64,000 nt of DNA from Siphonodentalium dalli (GCA_032622095.1 CP136069.1:167516394-167580393), one strand, 5' to 3'. Shown: positions 30,564 through 40,470, counted from the first letter of the stretch. Notes: generated by a model not told the origin, from the sequence alone. Made by a program: numbers and translations.

Positions 30564-31279
30564 ATTCTTTCTACATTACAATTCCGAGCGACAGTTCAAT
30601 GGTAATGTATCCAAACAATACTCAATGTTGTTTTACTGTACAATTACCAAAACCAATTCAAATTGATAAAGAAAAATGGGAAGTTGCATTAGTCGAACTG
30701 ATAACACCTTCAGAAACATACAATGTTACAGGGGATTCGTGTAAATTCAATTTGATTACAACTGATGCAATAATACTGTCTGTTCTTAAAAATCGTTTTG
30801 AAGAAAAGATGTTTAAGAGACCTGATGACGTTCATGCACTTGAAATACAGATACGAGAAGGTTCGTATACCTCTGCGACAGATTTACTTGATACAATGCA
30901 AGATGTAATAGATGAAACACTTGGAGAAGCATTGCAAAACGAATACGGATTTCACATCAAGTACTCAAAAGTTACAAAACGTGTGAAAATTGTTCGCAAG
31001 AGTTTAAGTATCCCAAAACTAGGAATTGAATTACCACAATGTCTTTTGCACAAGTTGGGTTACAAAACTGAAAGTCAAAAAGTTAATTTTGAAACAATGG
31101 TACAATGTGTTAATGATCGTGAAAATTTCAAAACTGTTGTTGAGTATCCTTCCAGAATTAAAAGACAAAAGAACCATCAACTAATTAGTGAGTGTCAAAC
31201 CAAAACTTTCAGATCGGTGTACACAAAACGAAAACTCGTCAATGGTATTCACACATATCCATACGGATGGAGATGTTGA
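30560..31279 (+). pseudogene. Minor capsid/polB-tail fusion frame at the duplication junction
   Basis: 239 codons. Codons 1 to about 170 are the N-terminal part of the minor capsid protein found complete at 35693-36544. After the junction at 31071/31072 the frame continues, in phase, into the last 69 codons of polB. The frame is a chance product of the tandem duplication: the jelly-roll domain is cut and the polymerase tail has no catalytic motif. It is open but unlikely to be functional. Confidence 0.85.
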
Positions 31280-31883
31280 GTCATTTCATGTCAAGATGTT
31301 GACAGGAGTAGTACCTCCAGAAATTGCTGAGAAGATTTATGGATATTTGGTGGCACAGTCAACACTTATTCCAGAGATAAAGAAGGAATTACAAGAAGTC
31401 TGGTTTGAAAGAGAAAAGAAAGCAATACTACGATGCTGTGATGTCGACGAATGTTTACAGAGATTGGACTATCTTGAGACAAGTATATTTTCTCATTTCT
31501 CTCAAAACTATATTAAATCATTTATTAAATTCAAAACATTTTTTCTCATTGAAAGAATATCTGATTTTTGGCTATTTGGTGGTGATCAACACCATTTAGA
31601 TTTAGAAACTTTTGATGAACATGACTATATTCATTATACAAAGTATGAAGATCATTATCCTCTTGCTAGTGGAACCTTTAAATCAGTTCCTAGGATCTAT
31701 GGGTATTTGTTAACAAAAAAAATGTCAACATATGCAAAAATTCAAAACATTATAGGGGATGATTTTTTTATTTACAGAACAAACAGAAGAATAGAAGACT
31801 ATAATAATTGGATTATTGAAATGTATGGAAATATTTACAGCTTTGGAGATTTCTCTTTAAAAACTAAATTCACACGTCGTTAA
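31242..31883 (+). CDS. Unknown Polinton protein (copy 2)
   Basis: Second copy of 26108-26749, with no difference seen. Its usual upstream context (full polB) is replaced by the fusion frame, so its expression would depend on what reads through the junction. Confidence 0.55.
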   Translation: MVFTHIHTDGDVESFHVKMLTGVVPPEIAEKIYGYLVAQSTLIPEIKKELQEVWFEREKKAILRCCDVDECLQRLDYLETSIFSHFSQNYIKSFIKFKTFFLIERISDFWLFGGDQHHLDLETFDEHDYIHYTKYEDHYPLASGTFKSVPRIYGYLLTKKMSTYAKIQNIIGDDFFIYRTNRRIEDYNNWIIEMYGNIYSFGDFSLKTKFTRR

Positions 31884-31916
31884 GTTCACTCTCTGATTAG
31901 GCATCAAAGTGACAAC

Positions 31917-32567
31917 ATGGAAGAATCTTTACTTTTCCAACATCCGTGTAATTTCTTTATCAGCGGACCTAGTGGATCAGGTAAAACAGAATTTGTTAAA
32001 AAAGTTATTGAATTTAAACACGATTTATTCCAAACACCACCAAAGAAAATAGTTTGGTGTTACAAAGAATGGCAAGACACATACAATCGTATAAAAGAAA
32101 TTGATAACGTTGAGTTTATCGATGGCATTCCAGACGATGATGAGGAAATTGTATCAGATAAATCATTTCCTCATCTTGTTGTTTTCGATGACATGATGGG
32201 GGAACAAGATGAAGACAAAATAATGCTTTGGTTTACTAGAAAAGGTCATCATCGAAATGCTTCAATAATTTACATTACTCAAAACATGTTCCAAAAATCA
32301 AAAAGTAGCAGAACTATAAGTTTGAATGCACACTACATGGTTTTATTTCAAAGCGTTCGAGATAAAAATCAAATAAAAGTTTTGGCTCATCAAATGCAAA
32401 CCAATCATTTGAAACAAGCATACGAAGATGCAACTTCAATAAATCATGGATATATTTTAGTAGATTTTCATCCTAGAACAGAAAATTATTTGCGAATTAG
32501 AACTGATATTTTCCATAAATGGTTGACAGCTAATGACCGAGGTCCTGTCATTTATTCAAAAGTATAA
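31917..32567 (+). CDS. Genome-packaging ATPase (copy 2)
   Basis: 216 codons, same Walker A (GPSGSGKT) and Walker B (LVVFDD) as copy 1, with one Asn-to-Asp codon near the C-terminus (TANDRGP). Both copies are intact. Confidence 0.9.
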   Translation: MEESLLFQHPCNFFISGPSGSGKTEFVKKVIEFKHDLFQTPPKKIVWCYKEWQDTYNRIKEIDNVEFIDGIPDDDEEIVSDKSFPHLVVFDDMMGEQDEDKIMLWFTRKGHHRNASIIYITQNMFQKSKSSRTISLNAHYMVLFQSVRDKNQIKVLAHQMQTNHLKQAYEDATSINHGYILVDFHPRTENYLRIRTDIFHKWLTANDRGPVIYSKV

Positions 32568-32601
32568 ATTCAGTTGTTGTTACTTTTTTCATTTTAGAAC
32601 C

Positions 32602-33188
32602 ATGTCGTCCACCGAGATGTTTAGTCATGATGAACTGTCACAAATTATAAATTTCTTCACTTTTGCAGCTGAATTATTTCTTGAACATGATTGGAAATTA
32701 CCATCACAGACAAAAAAGTTTTTTCAGAGAAATAAAAATGTTCTTAAAAAAATCTCTGATCGATCAACTGATATGGAAACAAAACGCAAATTAATTTTAC
32801 AACGAGGTGGTAGTGGGTTCCTTGGGGAGTTTTAATTAGAAGTCTTTTGAAAAATTCATTTGAACAAACTGGTAGACAATCTAAAAGTAAATCAAAGGTT
32901 TCTCCAAAACGTTCAAAGATTACACTGATGCAAACACAACAAAGGGGTAATCAAAAAGAATCTAAACGTAAAACAAAGCTTTCTCTAAATCATTCAAAGT
33001 TTACACCGATGCAAACTCAACAAAATCAACATTCTAAATTTACACCTATACCTTCTCAGCAGAACCCTCAACATCAACCGTTACAAAAAAAACCAGTTAT
33101 TGATCTTGAATTTTCTAAATTTATGCCGTTGTCTGATGCATCGAAATCGGCATTCGAAGCTTTAGAATGGTTCAATCAGAAAAGATAA
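32602..33188 (+). pseudogene. Basic Gly-patch protein, frameshifted (copy 2)
   Basis: Copy of 27468-28055 with four instead of five Gs at 32824-32827. The frame ends at 32835, right inside the Gly-rich patch; the rest continues in another frame to 33188. Only copy 1 can make the full protein. Confidence 0.8.
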
Positions 33189-33244
33189 AAGATGAAACAT
33201 ATAATTTTTCTGCTCATTTTGAGACAACTACTTAGACTGTGAAG

Positions 33245-33607
33245 ATGCCTTCAAAAACTAAGAGCCGGAAAGTACCGCTGATAAAAAAATATGGGGAGTT
33301 GATTGTTGCAATGAGTAAAGTTCCATCTGCATATAAAAAGAAAATGATCAACGATGCTCCGAAACAAGTGATGGATTGCATTTCAGAATGTTGTCAAAAT
33401 CTTTTAAAAGGTAATGTAAAACTGAATGAAGCTCAGAACCGCAAGTTACATTCGAAGCGTAAACATATCAGATATCTTGCAGACAAGAACAAACCTTTGC
33501 AACAAAAGAAGAAAATTTTGAATCAAAAAGGTGGCTTTTTACCATTATTATTTCTTGCTCCATTGATTAGCAAAACATTAGGTGCAGTTGTTAAAAATAT
33601 TTTGTAA
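33245..33607 (+). CDS. pX-like Polinton protein (copy 2)
   Basis: 120 codons, identical by eye to 28112-28474, with the same basic body and GGFLPLL end. Confidence 0.7.
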   Translation: MPSKTKSRKVPLIKKYGELIVAMSKVPSAYKKKMINDAPKQVMDCISECCQNLLKGNVKLNEAQNRKLHSKRKHIRYLADKNKPLQQKKKILNQKGGFLPLLFLAPLISKTLGAVVKNIL

Positions 33608-33627
33608 AAACTAAATCTCAAATAAAT

Positions 33628-34346
33628 ATGAAGAAAATGGTTATTGTACCATTCAGAATGTTGGAAGATTTCAAACAATGGAAAATGTCAGAAATGAATA
33701 AACCTCAATTACCTCCTGATCCTGCAATTTCAAATGTTTCAGATTCTTACAAAGAATTGAAATCAGTTTATGATAAAAATATTTCTGAATCAGAAAAGTC
33801 ACAGTTATTTGGAGAAAATTTTACAAATTGAAAACTTCACAAAAATCTTTAAATTCAAAATTCAGTTTACCTGAACAAAAGTTATCTGAAAACTTTGGGA
33901 ACATGAGTGAACATATATTGGAAAGTGTTCCATCTAAACTTCGTGGTAAAGCACAACAAATTTTAACATTGTTGTCAACTAATCCTAAACTTAGATGGGA
34001 TGATCGTGGACAATTAATTTATGGAACAGAAACAGTTACTGGATCAAATATAATTGATTTGATAAACGATGTTGTTCGTCACCGAAAAGGTTTTGACCCA
34101 GTTGGTTATGAAACATTCCTACGTGGATTGGGGGAACTTAATGTACCACAAGATTATGTAGGTAACAGGAATCGATGGTTGTGGATACAAAGACATTTAA
34201 AAGGTCACACTGGTGATGAGTTTCATACACCTCATGCAACTCCTAGCAGTGGCAAGTCCAGAAAACGTTCAGTTGATATTTTCACACCTCAAAGTTTTCC
34301 TAAAACCAGAAAATCTATTTTGAAAGAATGGTCACCACTTACATAA
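33628..34346 (+). pseudogene. Two-frame Polinton gene (copy 2)
   Basis: Same arrangement as 28495-29213: the first frame ends at 33831, the second runs to 34346 in the -1 frame, and the slippery heptamer A AAT TTT is at 33816-33822. Retention of the identical structure shows that the frame change is older than the duplication. Confidence 0.55.
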
Positions 34347-35422
34347 AATTTGACAAACTTCTAACTGAAATTTACTACAATCCAAAAGAAGTTGGTGGTT
34401 TCAGTGGAGCAAATCAACTTTTTAAAAATGCGAAAGAAACAAATAACAAAATTAAACTTTCAGATGTTAAAAAATGGTTACAATGGCAAAAAACATATAC
34501 TTTGCACAAACCAATTGTTCGGAAATTTCGCAGACGTAAAACTATTGTTGCAGGAATTGATATTCAGTGGCAAGCTGATTTGGCAGATTTGCAAACTTTG
34601 CAAAAGCACAATGACAATTACAGATATTTACTTTGTGTTATTGATGTGTTCTCAAAATTTGCATAGGTTGAAAAAATTAAGGACAAAACTGGTAAAACTT
34701 TAGTTAAAACATTTCAGAAAATTCTCAAATCATCAAAACGAAAACCAGTTTCATTTCAATCTGACAAAGGTTCCGAATTCAAAAATAAATTATTTTTACA
34801 ATTTTTGAAATCTAAGAAAATTCATTTTTTCACAACAGAGAATCCAGAGACAAAAGCAAGTATAGTTGAACGTTTTCAACGGACATTGAAAACAAAGATG
34901 TGGAAATATTTTACACATAATCAAACTTTGAAATACAATGATGTTTTGCACGATTTTGTGAATTCTTACAACAAAAGTTTTCATAGAAGTATTAAGATGG
35001 CACCAGTTTTAGTAACTCGAGAAAATGAAATTGAAGTTTCCAGAAATCTTTATGGAAAGTTAAAAACGAAAAAAGATAAGATCTTGAAAGTTGGAGATTT
35101 TGTTAGAATAAATAAAACAAAGAGAACTTTTGATAAAGGATATCTTCCAAATTGGACAAAAGAAATTTTCAAAATTAGGAGAGTTTGTAAAAGTACACCA
35201 TTAACTTACAAATTAGTAGATTTAGATGGTGAAAACATCGCAGGATCATTTTATGGTAAAGAAATTCAACATATAAAAGATAATAAAGTTTACGAAATTG
35301 AATCAGTTGTTGGTAAACGTTCAAGAAAAGTTGCTGGTAAATCAGTTAGAGAAATTAAAGTTCATTGGGCTGGTTATCCTAAAAAATTTGACAGTTGGAT
35401 TCCTGCCACAAATTTGGTATAA
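34328..35422 (+). pseudogene. Integrase with chromodomain, interrupted by TAG (copy 2)
   Basis: Copy of 29195-30289 with the same TAG (34664-34666) and one Ser/Arg difference (codon with IRRVCK against ISRVCK). The catalytic residues and chromodomain are otherwise kept. Confidence 0.85.
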
Positions 35423-35432
35423 AACTTTTAAC

Positions 35433-35696
35433 ATGGCTCAAAATGGTTCAGTTGATCTGGATGTTCCATCACAATTTCAAATCTGTGGAGAAAAAATTGC
35501 AAAAAATCAAGTAACATATTTTACACAAATTATTATAATTGTTGGTATAATCGCTACAGCAATTGTTCATTTAAGTTTACAAAGTGAAAATAACGAACTG
35601 TGGTTAATTTTACTCAGTAGTTCTTTGGGATACATTTTACCAACACTGCGTTTGAAATATTTGAAAAATCAGTCGACAGAAATTTTGAAAGTATGA
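35433..35696 (+). CDS. Small two-helix membrane protein (copy 2)
   Basis: 87 codons, same as 30300-30563. Its stop overlaps the ATG of the complete minor capsid gene (ATGA at 35693-35696). Confidence 0.65.
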   Translation: MAQNGSVDLDVPSQFQICGEKIAKNQVTYFTQIIIIVGIIATAIVHLSLQSENNELWLILLSSSLGYILPTLRLKYLKNQSTEILKV

Positions 35697-36544
35697 ATTC
35701 TTTCTACATTACAATTCCGAGCGACAGTTCAATGGTAATGTATCCAAACAATACTCAATGTTGTTTTACTGTACAATTACCAAAACCAATTCAAATTGAT
35801 AAAGAAAAATGGGAAGTTGCATTAGTCGAACTGATAACACCTTCAGAAACATACAATGTTACAGGGGATTCGTGTAAATTCAATTTGATTACAACTGATG
35901 CAATAATACTGTCTGTTCTTAAAAATCGTTTTGAAGAAAAGATGTTTAAGAGACCTGATGACGTTCATGCACTTGAAATACAGATACGAGAAGGTTCGTA
36001 TACCTCTGCGACAGATTTACTTGATACAATGCAAGATGTAATAGATGAAACACTTGGAGAAGCATTGCAAAACGAATACGGATTTCACATCAAGTACTCA
36101 AAAGTTACAAAACGTGTGAAAATTGTTCGCAAGAGTTTAAGTATCCCAAAACTAGGAATTGAATTACCACAATGTCTTTTGCACAAGTTGGGTTACAAAA
36201 CTGAAAACGCTTCTGAAGATTTTTATTCAAATAGTAGATTTCCGTTTGGTGTAGATTTGTTTGTTGGTCATAATCAAATGTTTGTTTATTCTGATATTGC
36301 CGATTTCACAATTGTTGGAAATGTTGAAGTACAAATTTTACGAGTTGTTTCTTTCAGAATTAAAAGAGATATCGACGGATTACATGTAAAACATGAATTT
36401 TTAAATTTACATTATGTTCCAGTTTCAAAGTCATACTTTGACAAAATTAGTGTAAATATAAGTGGCGACACAGGAAAATCAATTCAGTTTATTGGTGGTA
36501 AGTCTTTGGCGAAGCTGCATTTCAGAAAACGAGAGGAGTTCTAA
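35693..36544 (+). CDS. Minor capsid (penton-type) protein
   Basis: 283 codons, complete. The start FYITIPSDSSMVMYPNNT followed by FTVQLPKPIQIDKEKWEVAL is characteristic of Polinton/adintovirus minor capsid proteins, which adopt a single jelly roll and are expected at the fivefold vertices. The C-terminal part (codons 171-283) is missing in the fused frame at 30560-31279. It overlaps the membrane-protein gene by 4 nt and is followed after 5 nt by the core-like gene, which points to one transcript. Confidence 0.8.
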   Translation: MNSFYITIPSDSSMVMYPNNTQCCFTVQLPKPIQIDKEKWEVALVELITPSETYNVTGDSCKFNLITTDAIILSVLKNRFEEKMFKRPDDVHALEIQIREGSYTSATDLLDTMQDVIDETLGEALQNEYGFHIKYSKVTKRVKIVRKSLSIPKLGIELPQCLLHKLGYKTENASEDFYSNSRFPFGVDLFVGHNQMFVYSDIADFTIVGNVEVQILRVVSFRIKRDIDGLHVKHEFLNLHYVPVSKSYFDKISVNISGDTGKSIQFIGGKSLAKLHFRKREEF

Positions 36545-36549
36545 AAACA

Positions 36550-36924
36550 ATGTTCCCCGTGTATAGAGGCGTACCACGGCAATATGGTAACGGTATTGGT
36601 TCAATTTTCAAATCACTTATGAGATCTGCTGTACCATTTCTAAAACCGATTGGTCGGACAGCTTTACAACTTGCGAAAAAACACACTTTTGGTGTTGCAG
36701 ATGAAATTATTAATCAAGGTAAAAGTCCGAAAGAAGCGTTGATGTCTGAAGGTAAAAAAGCTTTTAAATCTTTTGGAACACAAGCTAAAAATCAAATTTT
36801 GAACTCGAGACAAAAACCTAGAAAAAGAGTAGCGAATTCAAAAATGAATCATTCAGCTGTCAAACGCCGAAAAAGTCAGTCGAAAAAACATCCTAGCAGT
36901 CGAGCTCTTGATATTTTTGATTAA
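36550..36924 (+). CDS. Core-like basic protein (pVI/pVII-like)
   Basis: 124 codons. FPVYRGVPRQYGNGIGSIF followed by LMRSAVPFLKPIGRTALQLAK is a widely recurring Polinton motif: an amphipathic, Gly-rich helix like the membrane-active part of adenovirus pVI. The C-terminal third is very basic (RQKPRKRVAN, KRRKSQSKKH) as in DNA-binding core proteins. It is likely a virion-internal protein next to the capsid genes. The start follows the minor capsid stop by 5 nt and the next ATG follows after 2 nt. Confidence 0.7.
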   Translation: MFPVYRGVPRQYGNGIGSIFKSLMRSAVPFLKPIGRTALQLAKKHTFGVADEIINQGKSPKEALMSEGKKAFKSFGTQAKNQILNSRQKPRKRVANSKMNHSAVKRRKSQSKKHPSSRALDIFD

Positions 36925-36926
36925 TC

Positions 36927-38231
36927 ATGGCACAAATGGTAAATGGATCATGCGAATGCAATAAATCGGAACTTGATATAACACATGTTCCACCAACGGT
37001 GGCTACAATGTCAGAATCGCAGTGGATCGAAAATCATCCGATTGCACCGCTGAATAATTCTGCTCCGATAGAGTTTGTCATACCATCTCAAACCGAAAAG
37101 TGGACAGATATTAATCAATCTTATCTTTATGTGAAATTCAAAATTACAAAAAAAGATGGAACTAATTTGGATGCTGGTACGGAATTAGCACCTGTTAACA
37201 ATTTCTTTCATAGTATGTTCAGCAGTATCGATGTTTACTTGAACAACAAATTGATAACTTCGAATTCTGACACTTACCCATACCGAGCATATTTCGAAAA
37301 TCTGTTGGGATACTCTCCAGAATATAAAGATAATCAATTAGCAAATTTAGAAATGTGGTATGGCGATACAGCAGATCATTTTGAAGAGAGTACCAAAGGT
37401 GGTACTAATGCTGGATTAACTTCTAGAGAAAGTTTGATCGGTGGTAGTAAAATTGTTGAACTATGTGGACGCTTACACACTGATCTGTTTCTTCAAGAAA
37501 AATATTTACCAAATGGAATTGAAATTCGTATCAGATTAAACAGATCACCATAAAAATTTTGCCTCATTGGCGCCGAGGATGGACAAATTGTTTTCGAATC
37601 AGCAGTGTTCCATGTCAGAACAGTTAGTCTCTTTCCAGCGGTCTCAATTAAATTAAATCAAGAAATTGTCCAGTCAAAAATGAAAATACCTATCAGACGA
37701 GTAGAAATAAAAACTTTCACAATTAGTACTGGACTTAGATCAAAAATTGAAGACCACTTATTTCAAGGACAATTACCAAAGAGAATTTTTATTGCGTTGG
37801 TCGAAAATAAAGATATGAATGGAGATTTGGGTACCAATCCATTCCACTTCAAACATTTCAGTTTGAATAAATTGGAAGTTAGTCAAGATGGTCATACAAT
37901 ACATAACCGTCCATTTGAACCAAACTTCGCAACAAAACAATGTCTCAGATCATATTTATCTTTGTATCAATCTTTAGGAATGTTTGGTGTTAACAAATCA
38001 ATTGGCATTAATTTAAAAGAATATATGAATGGATATTGTTTGTGGGGTTTCGACTTGACACCGGACCAAGGAAGTGATGAGGGACATCTACATCCTATAA
38101 AGACAGGGAACCTGCGTTTGGAGCTTCAGTTCTTGACAGCTCTCACTACAGCCGTCAACGTTTTGGTGTATGCTGAATTCGACAGTGAAATAGAGATCAC
38201 AGCTTTGAGAGAAGTGCTTACTGACTATTAG
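36927..38231 (+). pseudogene. Major capsid protein, double jelly roll, interrupted by TAA
   Basis: One frame of 434 codons broken by TAA at 37551-37553 (codon 209). N-terminal half: ANNFF-like PVNNFFHSMFSSIDVYLNNK, YPYRAYFENLLGYS and DLFLQEKYLPNGIEIRIRL. C-terminal half: RTVSLFPAVSIKLN, the KRIFIALVENKDMNGD segment and LTTAVNVLVYAEFDSEIEI. These are hallmarks of Polinton/adintovirus major capsid proteins, which form the hexameric capsomers of an icosahedral shell. The stop lies between the two jelly rolls, so a product ending there would have only the first. There is a single gene copy because it is outside the duplication. Confidence 0.9.
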
Positions 38232-38232
38232 G

Positions 38233-38691
38233 ATGGATTTCACATCACAGCTATGGAACTACTATGAAGAACACCAACGTTCACAAAACTTTGCTCCGAG
38301 ATGGAACCTGATCTTGGACACACTCAACAACGCTATGATTGAAGAACTACAAGAACTTATTCGCAAGGAAGTGTCAGCAAACTGTGAAGGATGTAAAATA
38401 GAACATCCTAGTCAACGTGAACATGTTCTGTGTTTGTTCCCTACAACTGATGATTGGACAAACCAGTTTATCGACTTAGCGCTGATTAAAATTGACATAT
38501 ACAATGTTATGGAAAGATGGTTCCCGAAGCTGATGTGGTTAAACCCACACTGCAAGGAGAAGTTCGAAGCATTCATCATGTATGATCATCTGAGAAACAG
38601 TTTGGAGCTCAACCGCAAAAAATTCGACGCAGAGTGGACTCTGATGTGGTCACAGCGAGTCAAAGATAATTACAACGATGCAGACAGCTGA
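38233..38691 (+). CDS. Conserved Polinton protein with Cys/His motif
   Basis: 152 codons, 1 nt after the major capsid stop. NCEGCKIEHPSQREHVLCL is a conserved Cys/His cluster in a protein that I recognise from other Polintons at this place, next to capsid and protease. The two Cys and two His could bind a metal ion. The rest is helical with many Trp and Leu residues. Function unknown. Its end overlaps the protease start by 14 nt. Confidence 0.65.
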   Translation: MDFTSQLWNYYEEHQRSQNFAPRWNLILDTLNNAMIEELQELIRKEVSANCEGCKIEHPSQREHVLCLFPTTDDWTNQFIDLALIKIDIYNVMERWFPKLMWLNPHCKEKFEAFIMYDHLRNSLELNRKKFDAEWTLMWSQRVKDNYNDADS

Positions 38692-39127
38692 ACTTCAATA
38701 TATTCTGGACAATTCCTGGTTGTGTAAACTTAACACACATGTTTGTGCTAGAGATCTGTTACCAGAGAAGAAACCACAGCATATTCAAGCATATATTGTG
38801 AACACGCACTCATCGGATCAGCCAGGAGAACACTGGACATTGATGTTATTCAAGGGAAGATCAGCTGTATACTTCGACTCATTTGGACTACCACCACCGA
38901 GACGATATATGTTACCATTCATAAAAAGGAACTCATCAGCATGGACTATGAATACAACACGATATCAACATCGTGCGACAAATGTGTGTGGATTATATTG
39001 TATATTCGCACTCCACCACATGATGAAAGGAAAGAGGATGAAAATATTATTCAATTCTCGGGATTTCTTCAAGAATGACAGAACAATAGTTCGATGGTTT
39101 GGAAAGCACTATGGTCGATTATACTGA
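38678..39127 (+). CDS. Adenain-like maturation cysteine protease
   Basis: 149 codons. The catalytic set of the adenovirus protease/Ulp1 family is present in order: H52 (GEHWTLMLF), D67 (YFDSFG), Q97 (RYQHRA) and C104 (VCGLYC). The enzyme would cleave capsid and core precursors during virion maturation. The short length fits Polinton proteases. It is the last gene of the rightward module; an AATAAA at about 39402-39407 lies about 275 nt downstream and is a likely polyadenylation signal for the whole late unit. Confidence 0.9.
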   Translation: MQTAELQYILDNSWLCKLNTHVCARDLLPEKKPQHIQAYIVNTHSSDQPGEHWTLMLFKGRSAVYFDSFGLPPPRRYMLPFIKRNSSAWTMNTTRYQHRATNVCGLYCIFALHHMMKGKRMKILFNSRDFFKNDRTIVRWFGKHYGRLY

Positions 39128-39524
39128 AAAGCAAATTTGCTGTTGAATTAAACTTCACCAGGACATCGACGGCTGATATACATACAACGCAAAGAAGACG
39201 ACGACCAGATAACAACGAATGTGTCAACAACTCCACAAAATAGACTCTTTTTGTTATTGATTCAGCGTAGGATGTTGTAGGATGTTCAATTAAGTTTCTT
39301 CAAATCTGAGACCTTGTTTTGTACATAAATTATTGTTCATTTTTAATATTATTGATGTATAATAATATATTATTGTTCATTGTTCTTGTTCTTGTTTTTG
39401 AAAAATAAAATGATAAATTTCAACAAAATCGTTTTCACTGTAGGACCCCCACCATTTGATTCTGTTCGTGTCGATGTGTCATCTCTGGTCAGAATTATAC
39501 AAACTTTAAATTAGTAATGAAAAA
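39128..39524. other. 3' region of the late module
   Basis: AT-rich, without an open gene. It contains the AATAAA signal near 39402 (GAAAAATAAAATGATAAA) and no histone-type stem-loop, which contrasts with the early gene block. Confidence 0.6.
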
Positions 39525-39610
39525 ATGTCTAAGTCCATTTTCATTTTTTCGATCAGAAATGTCACATCAATGACAGGAACATCTATCCTCAGGGTGGGAA
39601 CTATGGCCCA
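39525..39610. repeat. Right terminal repeat, innermost part
   Basis: Inverse of 17445-17545 (CTAAGTCCATTTTCAT, GATCAGAAATGTCACATC, GAACATCTATCCTCAGG). It is separated from the outer right repeat by the palindromic minisatellite at 39596-39805. Confidence 0.75.
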
Positions 39611-39805
39611 GTACCCCCCAGACATGGGCACTATGGCCCATTACCCCCCAGACATGGGCACTATGGCCCAGTACCCCCCAGACATGGGCACTATGGCCCA
39701 TGGGCCATAGTGCCCATGTCTGGGGGTACTGGGCCATAGTGCCCATGTCTGGGGGGTACTGGGCCATAGTGCCCATGTCTGGGGGGTACTGGGCCATAGT
39801 GCCCA
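39596..39805. repeat. Palindromic 30-bp minisatellite
   Basis: About 3.5 units of GGCACTATGGCCCAGTACCC plus CCCAGACATG read forward, then about 3.5 units read in reverse, with the symmetry axis at 39700/39701 (GGCCCATGGGCC). Each arm is about 105 bp and nearly perfect, so the region can form a long hairpin or cruciform. The left terminal repeat lacks it and has a direct GGGCACCCTGAGG junction instead. Confidence 0.9.
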
Positions 39806-39819
39806 CCATTACTACTCAT

Positions 39820-40458
39820 GTTCACTTTAAATTACCACATATGTTCTGTGTATCGTGTCTCTTGTCACAATTCGTTCGAAAGTTCGGAAATGCGTAATAT
39901 TCAAACATCTTAGAACAACATATAACAGTAAACGAAAATTTAGACTTTATTCTTATGGCGGCCATTTTGAATTGTCATTTTAGGTCAGAAATAATTATTT
40001 GTCGAGTTGCCAACATTGTTTTCTGGAATCAGAATACAAATTACATTTAAACACAACTGTCTAAACCATTTTAAGTATATATTTCCAGCATACTTCACTT
40101 TCTGCCATTTAAGACGGCAACAAATTGGGTTAAATGTCAAACATGTTCACTTTAAATTACCACATATGTTCTGTGTGTAGTGTCTCTTGTCACAATTCGT
40201 TCGAAATTACGGAAATGCATAACATTCAAACGTCTTAGAACAACATATAACAGTAAACGAAAATCTAGACTTTGTTCTGATGGCGGCCATTTTGAATTGT
40301 CATTTTGGGTCAGAAATGATAATTTGTCGACTTGCCAACATTGGTTTTTGAAATCAGCATAAAAAATACCTTTAGAAACAATTCTCAAAAGCTTCTGAAA
40401 GAAAAATGCCCGCACCTTTCACTTTTATTTCATTTCGCACCTGACTACAGGAGTCAAG
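39820..40458. repeat. Right terminal inverted repeat, outer part
   Basis: Two direct copies of a subunit of about 310 bp (39823-40134 and 40140-40430; landmarks CATGTTCACTTTAAATTACC, TAACAGTAAACGAAAAT, GGCGGCCATTTTGAATTG, GTCTAAACCATTTTAAG). The outer part is the inverse of 13935-14225 and ends GAAAAATGCCCGCACCT, with weaker matching continuing to about 40458. Confidence 0.8.
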
Positions 40459-40470
40459 CCGGCAAATACC

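Larger units (their letters stand above)
25938..31071. repeat. Tandem duplication, unit 1 (5134 bp)
   Basis: The segment from polB codon ~1302 to minor capsid codon ~170 is followed directly by a second copy at 31072-36204. The junction has only a 2-bp AA overlap, which points to end joining rather than homologous exchange. The copies differ at very few places that I saw: G5 against G4 (27690-27694), A/G at 27402 region (Asn/Asp codon) and T/G at 30045 (Ser/Arg codon). Confidence 0.9.
31072..36204. repeat. Tandem duplication, unit 2 (5133 bp)
   Basis: Second copy of 25938-31071, shorter by one G at 32824-32827. Unit 2 continues into the full minor capsid gene; unit 1 instead runs into a repeated polB tail. 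Confidence 0.9.
13935..40458. mobile_element. Polinton/Maverick (adintovirus-like) element
   Basis: The element contains the Polinton gene set: protein-primed type family-B DNA polymerase, retroviral-type integrase with chromodomain, FtsK/HerA-class packaging ATPase, double-jelly-roll major capsid, minor capsid and adenain-like protease. It is bounded by compound inverted repeats (about 13935-14640 and 39820-40458). Its 26.5 kb exceeds the usual 15-20 kb, but a 5.13-kb internal tandem duplication and a palindrome of about 2.8 kb near the left end account for the excess. I found no convincing 6-bp target duplication. Nonsense codons in the integrase and major capsid genes show that it is decaying. 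Confidence 0.9.

Noticed and set aside
20897-38231. Alternative genetic code or stop-codon reassignment in the element
   Set aside because: The three interrupting codons are TGA, TAG and TAA, one each, while other genes end normally with all types. Independent nonsense changes are simpler.
37605-38231. Separate gene for the second half of the major capsid protein
   Set aside because: The apparent start is GTG, the frame is the same as the upstream half and the sequence is the second jelly roll of the same protein.
13979-40440. A 6-bp target-site duplication around the Polinton
   Set aside because: Bases outside the GGTGCGGGC termini do not match, and weaker terminal-repeat similarity continues outward, so the true ends and duplication cannot be fixed.
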